Origin: an uncultured Dehalococcoidia bacterium
GTDB lineage: Bacteria; Chloroflexota; Dehalococcoidia; Lucifugimonadales; CATQGZ01
DNA length: 64,000 bases
NCBI GenBank assembly: GCA_958295685.1
Contig: OY282365.1
Span: 558,001-622,000 of the forward strand
Reading direction: 5' to 3'
Shown here: positions 57,036 through 64,000 of the stretch, piece by piece
Numbering within the stretch: position 1 is the first letter of the stretch
Layout of the letters: every line of letters begins with the position of its first letter
Notes under the pieces: generated by a model
Told to the model about the DNA's origin: nothing
Databases searched by the model: none
The model's input: the letters and a program-made list of their open reading frames with translations, nothing else
Program-made: the position numbers and the translations under genes

Positions 57036-58045
57036 GCCCCCTCTCCCGTCGGATTCCAGCAGGCTGCCCAGTGGCCGCCCCGGCGAACGATCGGAGGAGT
57101 CTCAGACCTGCAGGGGTCTGTCGCATACGGGCAGCGCGGGTGGAAGCGGCAGCCCGAAGGCGGGTCGATCATGTTCGGAGGCTCACCCGGCAGCACGGTC
57201 AGTTCATGCTTCTCGCCGGTTACGCTTGGGAAGGCCGACGTCAGCGCGCGCGTGTACGGATGGATGGGGTCCCTGAAGACATCCACAGTCGACCCAAGCT
57301 CCACGAGCCTGCCTGCATACATCACCCCGACCATATCGCTGACCTCGGCGATCACCGCCATGTCGTGGGAGACGTAGATCATACTCATGCCTAGCTCGGC
57401 TCTGACGTTCTTCATCTCTCGCAGGATGTGGTCCTGCACGATGACGTCAAGCGCGGTGGTAGGCTCGTCGGCTATCACGACGTCGGGCTCACACGCTAGG
57501 GCCATAGCGATAACGGCCCTCTGCTTCATGCCGCCGCTGTACTCGTGCGGATAGCGCATGATGAGGCTGGGGTCGAGGTTTACCAGGTCGTATAACTCGC
57601 GGACCCGTCTGAGGGACTCCTCACGGGCCGACTCGACGTGGACCTCCAGCGCCTCGATTATTTGCTCGCCCACCCTGTAAACAGGGTTGAGCGAGTTCAT
57701 TGCGGCCTGGAAGACCATGGCGATGCGGCTCCAACGGTACTCTCGCATCCGCTCTTCGGGCAGGGGGACGATGTCCATGCCATCCAGCAGGATGCGGCCA
57801 CTAAGAATCTGGGCGTTCTCAGGCAGGAGTTTCAGCAACGTCAGGGCCAGTGACGACTTGCCGCAGCCGGACTCGCCCACCAGTCCAAGCGCCTGTCCCT
57901 TCCCGACTGAGAAGGAGACGCCGTCCACTGCGCGCACCACTCCAGCTCGGGTCGAGTAGTGCATCGTGAGACCCTCGACGGCGAGGACAGGGCCGGGGGA
58001 GCGGCCGCCGCCGAGCGCCTCAGCGTCCCCTGAACGCTCGCTCAC
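57032..58045 (-). CDS. Oligopeptide/dipeptide ABC transporter ATP-binding protein (OppD-like)
   Basis: Second ATPase of the transporter. The 337-residue protein has GESGCGKSSLALTLL, YSGGMKQRAVIAMAL, VVIADEPTTALDV, and a C-terminal cysteine segment CRFHPRCPYATDPC. GTG at 58045 overlaps the stop of the permease as GTGA; a longer frame upstream lies inside the permease and is not used. Couples with OppF-like, giving the usual heterodimer. Confidence 0.93.
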   Translation of the reverse strand: MSERSGDAEALGGGRSPGPVLAVEGLTMHYSTRAGVVRAVDGVSFSVGKGQALGLVGESGCGKSSLALTLLKLLPENAQILSGRILLDGMDIVPLPEERMREYRWSRIAMVFQAAMNSLNPVYRVGEQIIEALEVHVESAREESLRRVRELYDLVNLDPSLIMRYPHEYSGGMKQRAVIAMALACEPDVVIADEPTTALDVIVQDHILREMKNVRAELGMSMIYVSHDMAVIAEVSDMVGVMYAGRLVELGSTVDVFRDPIHPYTRALTSAFPSVTGEKHELTVLPGEPPNMIDPPSGCRFHPRCPYATDPCRSETPPIVRRGGHWAACWNPTGEGA

Positions 58046-58992
58046 GCGCGCCTCAGCCTGGGGTTGACGACCTCGTCGAGCGACCGACCCACGAGGTAGA
58101 ACGACGAGCACAGCAGGGTGATCGACAGGCTGGCCGGGAATATGAGCCACCAGGCCTCCGTGACCTGCGTGAGGTATCCGGCCGATTCCGTAGTGTGTAT
58201 CATCAGCCCCCAGCTCATCCGTATGTCCAGGAGTCCCAGGAAGCTCAACACTGCTTCCGAGAATATCGCGCTGGTCACCGTGAACATCATGTACAGGAAT
58301 GACAGGGGCAGCAGGTTGGGGACTACGTGGACGAGGATGATGTGAAGCGGTCCCCCGCCTGCGACTCTGGCGGCCTGTATGTACGGCTTTACGACCACCG
58401 AAAGGGCCTGAGACTTCAGCACCACCCCCGTGCCGCCGAATCCCGACAGAACCCCGATTATCAGACCAAGCTCTAAGTGTTCGACCCCAATCAGCGCGCT
58501 CAGCACGATTAGCACGCTGATCCCCGGCATCATTATCATAATGTCAGCCAGCCTCATCAGAATCGTGTCGACGATGCCGCCGAAGTAGGCGGCAGCCGCG
58601 CCTACCATCGTCCCGATGCAGACCGTCACGACAGCCGCGAGCAGACCGAGCATGAACTCGGATCTTGCGCTGAACATGAGCTGGCTGAGAATGTCCCTCC
58701 CGAGGGGGTCTGTGCCGAGAGGGTGTCTCAGACTGGGCGGCGCGGGCTGTCGGGTCTCGTCGAACGAGTATCCCACGACCGGATCGTAGATACTCTCGTC
58801 CCACACGGTGCTCATCAGAACAGGGTGGGCGGCCGCGAGAAGCGCGTAGAAGATGATGACCGCCAGTCCGATCACGCCGACGCGCGCACGGACGAACGCG
58901 GCCCAGTTCTCTCTCAGTCTGTCTGCCGCCAGGCCCAGGCGTGTCCTCCATAGGGAATGGTCTACCGAGCGCGGCGCGCGCTGCACGTCCAT
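58042..58992 (-). CDS. Peptide ABC transporter permease (OppC/DppC-like)
   Basis: The 316-residue membrane protein has about six helices, the HPLGTDPLGRDILSQLM OppC motif, and the inner-membrane coupling segment AARVAGGGPLHIILVHVVPN (EAA loop). ATG at 58992 shares one base with the stop of the upstream permease (TGATG). A longer reading runs through the DppB gene and is rejected. Confidence 0.92.
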   Translation of the reverse strand: MDVQRAPRSVDHSLWRTRLGLAADRLRENWAAFVRARVGVIGLAVIIFYALLAAAHPVLMSTVWDESIYDPVVGYSFDETRQPAPPSLRHPLGTDPLGRDILSQLMFSARSEFMLGLLAAVVTVCIGTMVGAAAAYFGGIVDTILMRLADIMIMMPGISVLIVLSALIGVEHLELGLIIGVLSGFGGTGVVLKSQALSVVVKPYIQAARVAGGGPLHIILVHVVPNLLPLSFLYMMFTVTSAIFSEAVLSFLGLLDIRMSWGLMIHTTESAGYLTQVTEAWWLIFPASLSITLLCSSFYLVGRSLDEVVNPRLRRA

Positions 58993-60140
58993 CAGTACCT
59001 GATTCTCGGATCCAGATAGACGTACAGGACGTCTGCTGCCAGGTGGGCTAGCAGAATGAAGCTTCCGACGAAGACGAAGGCCCCAACCGCAAGAGGCAGG
59101 TCTTCCGCTACGGCCGCCGACACGAGTGTCTGTCCCATGCCGGGCCACGAGAAGATCGACTCTATGATCACCCCACCGTCCACGGCAAACGCCAGACTGA
59201 ACATGAAGCTGGTCACGACCGGAAGGAGTGCGTTCCGGGCCACGTGCCTGTCGCGCACGTCCTTTTCCGGCAGGCCCTTGGCGCGGGCAGCCACGACGTA
59301 GTCCTCGCGCATCGTCTCCAGCATACTGCTTCGCGTCAGCAGCATCGTCCCGGCGAAGCTAATCAGGGTCAGCGTGACCACAGGCAGCACCATGTGCCTG
59401 ATGATGTCCCAGGCGAGATAGCCTGTGCCGGCTACGAGCCATATCCCAACAGCGACGAGCAAGGAGCCGGCGAGACTCCCGATACGGATGAGCGCGGCTC
59501 CGGAGCCGCGTCTCTTCTTCGTGAGCGCGAACACGGCAAACACGATCACAGACGCCGCCACCGCCGTGGCGATCATCATTCCGAACACTGCATTCGCGTC
59601 GGTTGGCGCGTCCCTCCACAACTCGGGGTCCAGGAACTTGCCTATCGGCAGCCAGCCCGCCTTGAATCCGAGCAGCCATATCATCATGAGACCGAACCAG
59701 GGCGTGAACACCGTGTACAGCGTAACGCCCCCTATAGTCGAGGTGTACTCGGTCCAACCTCCCCTGCGCCAGGCGATGATCTTGCCGAGCGCGAATCCAA
59801 GATAGAACGATAGCACGGTGGCGGTCATGAACAGCGCAAGGGTCCGTGGCAGTCGTTCCATTACGATGTCCGCCACGCTCCTGGGATAGTTGCTGAACGA
59901 GACGCCGAAGTTGCCGGTGAGGGTGTTCCTGACGTGAACCAGGTACTGCTTCCATAGGGGCTCGTTCACGCCAAAGAGGTCGCGGAGCCTTTCGCGGGTC
60001 TCGGGTGGGAGATCGGGATTCAGAGCATAGACATTGCTGACGTCGCCCGGCTGGGCGTTCACGATGAAGAACACTATGGACATGAAAACGAAGAGCGTCA
60101 GGAGTATCTGGAACGTTCTGTTCAGGAGATACCCGACCAT
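58992..60140 (-). CDS. Peptide ABC transporter permease (OppB/DppB-like)
   Basis: The 382-residue permease begins with LLNRTFQILLTLFVFMSIVFF, has PGDVSNVYALNPDLPPE in the first loop, GNFGVSFSNYPRSV, and the EAA loop VVAARAKGLPEKDVRDRHVARNALLP near the C terminus. Length is about 50 residues above the family average, mainly from an extra hydrophobic pair near 190-245. Starts at ATG 60140, 144 bases after the binding-protein gene. Confidence 0.92.
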   Translation of the reverse strand: MVGYLLNRTFQILLTLFVFMSIVFFIVNAQPGDVSNVYALNPDLPPETRERLRDLFGVNEPLWKQYLVHVRNTLTGNFGVSFSNYPRSVADIVMERLPRTLALFMTATVLSFYLGFALGKIIAWRRGGWTEYTSTIGGVTLYTVFTPWFGLMMIWLLGFKAGWLPIGKFLDPELWRDAPTDANAVFGMMIATAVAASVIVFAVFALTKKRRGSGAALIRIGSLAGSLLVAVGIWLVAGTGYLAWDIIRHMVLPVVTLTLISFAGTMLLTRSSMLETMREDYVVAARAKGLPEKDVRDRHVARNALLPVVTSFMFSLAFAVDGGVIIESIFSWPGMGQTLVSAAVAEDLPLAVGAFVFVGSFILLAHLAADVLYVYLDPRIRY

Positions 60141-60284
60141 TTGGAGAGTGCCTTAGCTGTTCTTCATCATCCAGAGTATGAGGCCGCCGCAGCTACGGCG
60201 AAACCCCGGCTCTTGTGTGAGCGCTGCGGTACGCCTCCAGTGAGAATATGAGCGTGTTGTTGATGCTGGGGCCCCTGATTGTCG

Positions 60285-62270
60285 TTACTTGATCAGCACT
60301 GCCTGCTGCATTCCATTCAGGCCCTCGAGACCGCCTAGGACGTCGGTATACGGGAACTCGATCCTCGAGGGTCTGTACGAGTCGAGCTTTGGAATGGTGA
60401 ATAGTGGGACGTAGGGCAGGTCCTCGGCGAGGAACTCCTGCAACCGGAACACCGTGTCCCGAGCGCCCTCGATAGTCGTCTCGGACAGCAGCCCGAAAGC
60501 CAGGTCGTCAAACTCCTGGTTCGCATAGCCGCCCCAGTTCTCTCCCCCATCCTGGTTTTCCGGAGCGTTGCGGCTGTGGAAGTAGCTCTCCATGTAGTCG
60601 GGGAAGATGGTCAGACTCCAGCCCAGTATCCACATGTCCAGGTCCTCGGCGACGGAGTCGCTGAAGAGCTTGTCGACGATGACGTTGAATCCGGCCAGGT
60701 TCGCCCTGACTGGAATGCCGATGTCATTCAGCCAGCGCTCTATCCAGATCGCGAAGGTTGCTCTCAACGGATCGTATCCTGCGCTGGGGGCGATCAATTC
60801 GATTCCTGGAACGTCCGAGCCGTCCGGCATTTTGAGACCCTGGCCCTGACTGGATACGACGTTGCCGTCTTCGCCGATCTGCGGCTCCTGATCGTAGGTG
60901 AATCCTGCGCTCTTGAGCAGATCGACGGCACGCTCGACCCGTTCGCCTCTGCTCAGGCCCTGCCCGATCTTGTCGATGTCGGGGTTGTGCCAGTAGGCGT
61001 TTCCCTCCGGCACCATGGCGTACATGGGGAGCGCCGAGCCCTGCAGGATCGACTGAGTCACGAACTCTTTGTCGATTACGGCAGCCACGGCCTGCCTGAA
61101 CTCCCTGACGTTCATGGGAGGCTTGCGCACGTTGAAGCCCATGTAGAAGACGCTGTTGTCCGGGTTGGTAACTATCTCCAGGTCACCGGCGGCCCTGACG
61201 CGGTCCTGGAAGCCTCTTTCCATTCCAAGGGGGTTGAATACGTAGTCGACATCGCCGTTCGTGAGAGCCAGTATGGCCGCGTCCTGGTTGCCGTAGATAC
61301 TGAATATCTCGGAGCTCGCGTGAGGGCCGACCTCGTACTCGAGTGACTTGCCGCCGCCGGCCTCGCCGTAGAAGGTGGAGACCTGGCCGAGCCGCTCGTT
61401 GGTCTCCACGAGGGCGCCGTTCTCGTACTGGGTGATGACCGCGCCCTTTCTGAAGAAGTTGGAGGCCGCCTCGTTTTCGAAGAATGCGCCTGCCTCCCAC
61501 CGGCTGAACGTAAAGCCGTTCGACGTAGGTTCACCGTCCGGCACGTGAGCGAACAGCGACTCGATTTGCTGCTGGGGCTCGCCCGCTCTCTTGGCCTCTT
61601 CGACGATTGGGGCCCAGTAGCGCTCGGGGAGTATAGGCATGAACCCTAGCCCGAACTGCCAGACGCTCAGACCGGGTGTTTGAGGATTGCCGTCCTCGTC
61701 GATTGTCTTGAAGAACACCTTCAGCTGATGGCTGTCAAGGGCATCCACCCTTTCGAGGAAGGCAGTATCGACGGCCCTAGCCCAGTTGGCCCCAAGACCA
61801 AGATCGAGCGCCGTTCTCACGGTGAACGCCACGTCTTCCGCCGTGAGCTCCTCACCGTCGCTCCACTGGACGCCCTCTTTGATAGGCACCTCGGTGGTCC
61901 AGAACTCGGAGCCGTCCACGGTCTCCTTCTTCAGGTCTGTCGGGAAGTCTGCCGCTATCACAGGGACCCAGTCGAAGCGCCGGTCCGAGTAGCCGTATAG
62001 GGTTGTGGCGTAGCCGTCCAGCACATACTGGGTCCAGACCGATCCGGCCGGCCCGCCGTAGAAGCTCCAGTAGTTCCTTGAAATCGGCTCCGCGAATATC
62101 CCCGTCCGATACACGGCCTGCCCGGCGGGCTCGGTTGCGGCTTCTCGGGCCGCCTCGGTGACCTCGATCGGCATCTCCGCCGCGTCCTCTCTGGCACATG
62201 CCGACAAGACAGCCAGCGCGGCCGCGATCGAGGCCAGGATTGCGGGTCTAACGCTCAGAACCGCTGACAT
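60285..62270 (-). CDS. Extracellular peptide-binding lipoprotein (family 5)
   Basis: The 661-residue protein carries a signal with lipobox LSAC (Cys25) and the family 5 fold: VPVIAADFP, VQWSDGEELTAEDVAF, a NGDVDYVFNP ligand segment, VREFRQAVAAVIDKEFV and DNSVFYMGFNVRKPPM. It binds peptides or related solutes outside and passes them to the following permeases. Longer than typical OppA (about 540) by an insert near residues 250-330. ATG at 62270. First gene of the transporter block. Confidence 0.92.
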   Translation of the reverse strand: MSAVLSVRPAILASIAAALAVLSACAREDAAEMPIEVTEAAREAATEPAGQAVYRTGIFAEPISRNYWSFYGGPAGSVWTQYVLDGYATTLYGYSDRRFDWVPVIAADFPTDLKKETVDGSEFWTTEVPIKEGVQWSDGEELTAEDVAFTVRTALDLGLGANWARAVDTAFLERVDALDSHQLKVFFKTIDEDGNPQTPGLSVWQFGLGFMPILPERYWAPIVEEAKRAGEPQQQIESLFAHVPDGEPTSNGFTFSRWEAGAFFENEAASNFFRKGAVITQYENGALVETNERLGQVSTFYGEAGGGKSLEYEVGPHASSEIFSIYGNQDAAILALTNGDVDYVFNPLGMERGFQDRVRAAGDLEIVTNPDNSVFYMGFNVRKPPMNVREFRQAVAAVIDKEFVTQSILQGSALPMYAMVPEGNAYWHNPDIDKIGQGLSRGERVERAVDLLKSAGFTYDQEPQIGEDGNVVSSQGQGLKMPDGSDVPGIELIAPSAGYDPLRATFAIWIERWLNDIGIPVRANLAGFNVIVDKLFSDSVAEDLDMWILGWSLTIFPDYMESYFHSRNAPENQDGGENWGGYANQEFDDLAFGLLSETTIEGARDTVFRLQEFLAEDLPYVPLFTIPKLDSYRPSRIEFPYTDVLGGLEGLNGMQQAVLIK

Positions 62271-62378
62271 AGTAGACGACCTCTTTATTTGAGAAACGAG
62301 AAGGACGGGCGTCGGAACCGGCCGTGAGAGCCGCGCGAGCGTCCGGCTCGCCGGGTTCCCCGGGCGGAACGGACGGAG

Positions 62379-62732
62379 CTAGGCTATCGCCGCCTCTATT
62401 CGGCTCTTCAGGGTCGACTTGGGAACGGCGCCGACCACCTGATCGACCGGCTGGCCGTCTTTGAAGATCAACAGTGTGGGGATGCCTCTCACGCCGTACG
62501 TCATCGGCGACTTCGGGTTGGAGTCTACGTCCAGCTTGGTGAACTTCATCTGTCCGTCGAACTCCTCGGCAAGCTGATCGACGATGGGCGCGATCATCTT
62601 GCATGGCGCGCACCAGTCGGCCCAGAAGTCCACCAGGACAGGGGTCCCGGCGTTCAGTACCTGGTCCTCGAAATCTGAATCGGTCACTTCCATCGGGTGT
62701 GCCACTGGTTCCTCCGTTAGTTTGATTGACAT
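62379..62732 (-). CDS. trxA: Thioredoxin
   Basis: General protein-disulfide reductant. The 117-residue protein has VLVDFWADWCAPCKMIAPI with active site WCAPC instead of the common WCGPC (Ala for Gly, about residue 45), and the cis-Pro loop VRGIPTLLIF. ATG at 62732. It lies between the small lipoprotein gene and the peptide-binding lipoprotein gene, transcribed leftward; no signal peptide, so cytosolic. Confidence 0.95.
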   Translation of the reverse strand: MSIKLTEEPVAHPMEVTDSDFEDQVLNAGTPVLVDFWADWCAPCKMIAPIVDQLAEEFDGQMKFTKLDVDSNPKSPMTYGVRGIPTLLIFKDGQPVDQVVGAVPKSTLKSRIEAAIA

Positions 62733-62789
62733 ATTATTTCCCGCCGCTTCGGAGCCTTCCCGCGCATGGGGATTGATTCGGGCCGGCGC

Positions 62790-63356
62790 TCACCGCCCTC
62801 TCTGGTAATCGACGAAGTCCATCGAGACCGTATCGGTCTGGTTCCACCAGAGCGTGCCCAGGATCAGGCCCTTTGGGACGTCGAATATGAAAGACCCCTC
62901 GATCTGGAGGTCTTTTTCAAGTTCGACTTGGCCCCACAGCAGTTGTTCTTCGAGGACTATAGCTCCTCTGTCATCGGTGTCGTCCGCCGGCACGGCCTGC
63001 TCGTAGGGATTGATGGCCTCGATTCTGTCACTCCGGCGGTCTCCGAGCTGGACGGCGCCCTCGTCGAGCAGCATCGAGGCCACCGTCGTAGAGAGATTCG
63101 CTACCGTGATGCTGACGACCGCCAGCTGTCGGTTGGAGGCCCTCGGCCTCACGGCCTGCCTGCGCCCGCTTCCGTCGGTGAATATGACCTTCTCCGCCAC
63201 TCTCGGAGGCTTGGCAGAGAAGTGCAGCTGCCTGCCCCGCGCGTAGGATATGTCGTCTTCTCCTCCGCATCCGGCCGCCGCCGCAAGCAGCGCCACTGCA
63301 AGGGCGACGCTCCCGATGACCGCGCGCGGGAGCGGTATCCCGGAGAATACACGCAT
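62790..63356 (-). CDS. Hypothetical lipoprotein
   Basis: A 188-residue protein with a signal sequence, hydrophobic residues about 12-28, and lipobox AAAGC (Cys near 30), then a soluble domain. The mature part has a VSITVANLSTTVASMLLDEG segment suggesting a beta-sandwich (DUF4352-like, as in telokin/immunoglobulin-like lipoproteins), but this is weak. ATG at 63356 or GTG at 63359; the GTG overlaps the cysteine desulfurase stop. Role unknown. Confidence 0.7.
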   Translation of the reverse strand: MRVFSGIPLPRAVIGSVALAVALLAAAAGCGGEDDISYARGRQLHFSAKPPRVAEKVIFTDGSGRRQAVRPRASNRQLAVVSITVANLSTTVASMLLDEGAVQLGDRRSDRIEAINPYEQAVPADDTDDRGAIVLEEQLLWGQVELEKDLQIEGSFIFDVPKGLILGTLWWNQTDTVSMDFVDYQRGR

Positions 63357-64000
63357 CACTGCGTCCCTCCCGCGGCCGAGAGGGACGGCATGGCGCGCAG
63401 CTTGCCGACGATCGTGGGAAGCGTCGAGAGAAGGCGGCTCACGTCCTCATCGGTATTGTCTCGCCCGAGGGTGATTCTCAGGCTCCCCTGGGCAGTGTCG
63501 GCAGACCGGCCAATTGCGAGGAGCACGTGCGACGGCTCCAGGGACGCCGACGAGCAGGCGCTGCCGCTCGACGCGCAGATTCCTGCGAAGTCGAGACCGA
63601 GGAGCACAGGCTCGCCCTCGACCCCTTCGAACGAGACGTTGACGTTGTTCGGCAGCCGTTCGGTCGGGTGGCCGTTGAAGCAGACGTCCTCGATGGATTC
63701 TCTTATGCCGGCCGCAATCCTGTCCCGAAGCCCGGCTGTCCGTCTGGACTCACTCTCCTTCTCTTCCGCCGCCAGCCTCAGAGCCTCGGCCATGCCGACT
63801 ATGCCCGGCACGTTCTCGGTGCCGGACCGGCGTTGGCGTTCCTGTCCACCCCCCATCTGGAGCGGCTCGAACGGAGTTCCACGCTTGAGGTACAGGGCTC
63901 CTACCCCTTTCGGGCCGTAGAACTTGTGCGCGGAGAGGCTCAGCATGTCCACTCCCAGGGCTCCGACGTCCAGATCGAGGAAGGCCGCGCCCTGGACAGC
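63356..64000 (-). CDS. Cysteine desulfurase, IscS/NifS type (C-terminal part, cut by window edge)
   Basis: Releases sulfur from cysteine for Fe-S clusters and tRNA thiolation using PLP. About 214 C-terminal residues are visible, with the upstream end beyond the window. [20 protein letters not shown] holds the PLP lysine, [17 protein letters not shown] is the substrate segment, and [17 protein letters not shown] holds the catalytic Cys loop. The position of SACSS fits group I (IscS/NifS). Its stop overlaps the start of the lipoprotein gene. Confidence 0.93.
   Translation of the reverse strand, partial: AVQGAAFLDLDVGALGVDMLSLSAHKFYGPKGVGALYLKRGTPFEPLQMGGGQERQRRSGTENVPGIVGMAEALRLAAEEKESESRRTAGLRDRIAAGIRESIEDVCFNGHPTERLPNNVNVSFEGVEGEPVLLGLDFAGICASSGSACSSASLEPSHVLLAIGRSADTAQGSLRITLGRDNTDEDVSRLLSTLPTIVGKLRAMPSLSAAGGTQ

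Overview
The window looks like chromosomal DNA from a GC-rich bacterium, most likely a member of the Chloroflexota (Dehalococcoidia / SAR202-like). This is inferred from gene content: an archaeal-type phosphoglycerate mutase (apgM), the LL-diaminopimelate aminotransferase route (dapF plus dapL), HisZ beside HisG, a DUF6391-like membrane protein, a prenyl-synthase relative carrying a VWW-WGPAQAINAGD segment, a zinc-dependent phospholipase C-like protein inside the his operon, and many GTG/TTG starts. No rRNA or marker gene fixes the taxon.

Layout. 1-4595: leftward purine run guaA-purD-(membrane protein)-purE-purB, with purB cut by the window edge. 4656-8710: rightward chain of overlapping genes (TsaC-type tRNA enzyme, prenyl-synthase relative, pgk, apgM). 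8888-9808: HhH DNA glycosylase. 10512-17740: tpiA, miaA, dapF, an ATPase/TOPRIM-like pair, dapL, hflX. 17815-18891: TIR-like protein. 19153-20933: ctpA-smpB. 21051-23398: small HTH gene, DUF6391-like gene, tRNA-Arg, methyltransferase-like gene. 33281-23649 (leftward): hisZ-hisG-(zinc PLC-like)-hisD-hisC-hisB, followed by a large nuclease-helicase. 33620-42937: degV, methylmalonyl-CoA mutase, tRNA-Arg, tRNA-His, winged-helix regulator, pepA, a class-III aminotransferase, a metallo-beta-lactamase-fold gene with no usable start, mtaB. 43446-49043: fabF, lgt, xerD, a small membrane protein, uvrC. 53503-49098 (leftward): vapBC-like pair, two nfeD genes, a slipin without an anchor, an OGG-type glycosylase. 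53873-64000: glycerate kinase, an HpcH/HpaI aldolase, then a leftward chain cysteine desulfurase-lipoprotein-thioredoxin-peptide ABC transporter.

Most genes are ordinary housekeeping genes. The unusual material is mainly between genes. One non-coding repeat family occurs at 9904-10260, 37079-37333 and 43058-43354. It has a conserved core flanked by short words in opposite orientation, and in one variant the word has changed in both arms at once. Each of the three loci carries a promoter-like pair (-35, 17 bp, -10) followed after exactly 6 nt by ATG, and each points at a leftward gene. A second family looks like a MITE with terminal inverted repeats and two strong internal hairpins (36915-37073, 53560-53730, plus three right-end fragments).

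Accessory functions of possible defence interest are the split OLD-like ATPase/TOPRIM pair (13291-15101), the TIR-like protein with Gln at the expected catalytic Glu (17815-18891), and the RecB/RNase H/SF1-helicase fusion (23649-27131). All coordinates and motifs come from reading the sequence; family names come from recognising motifs without a database search.
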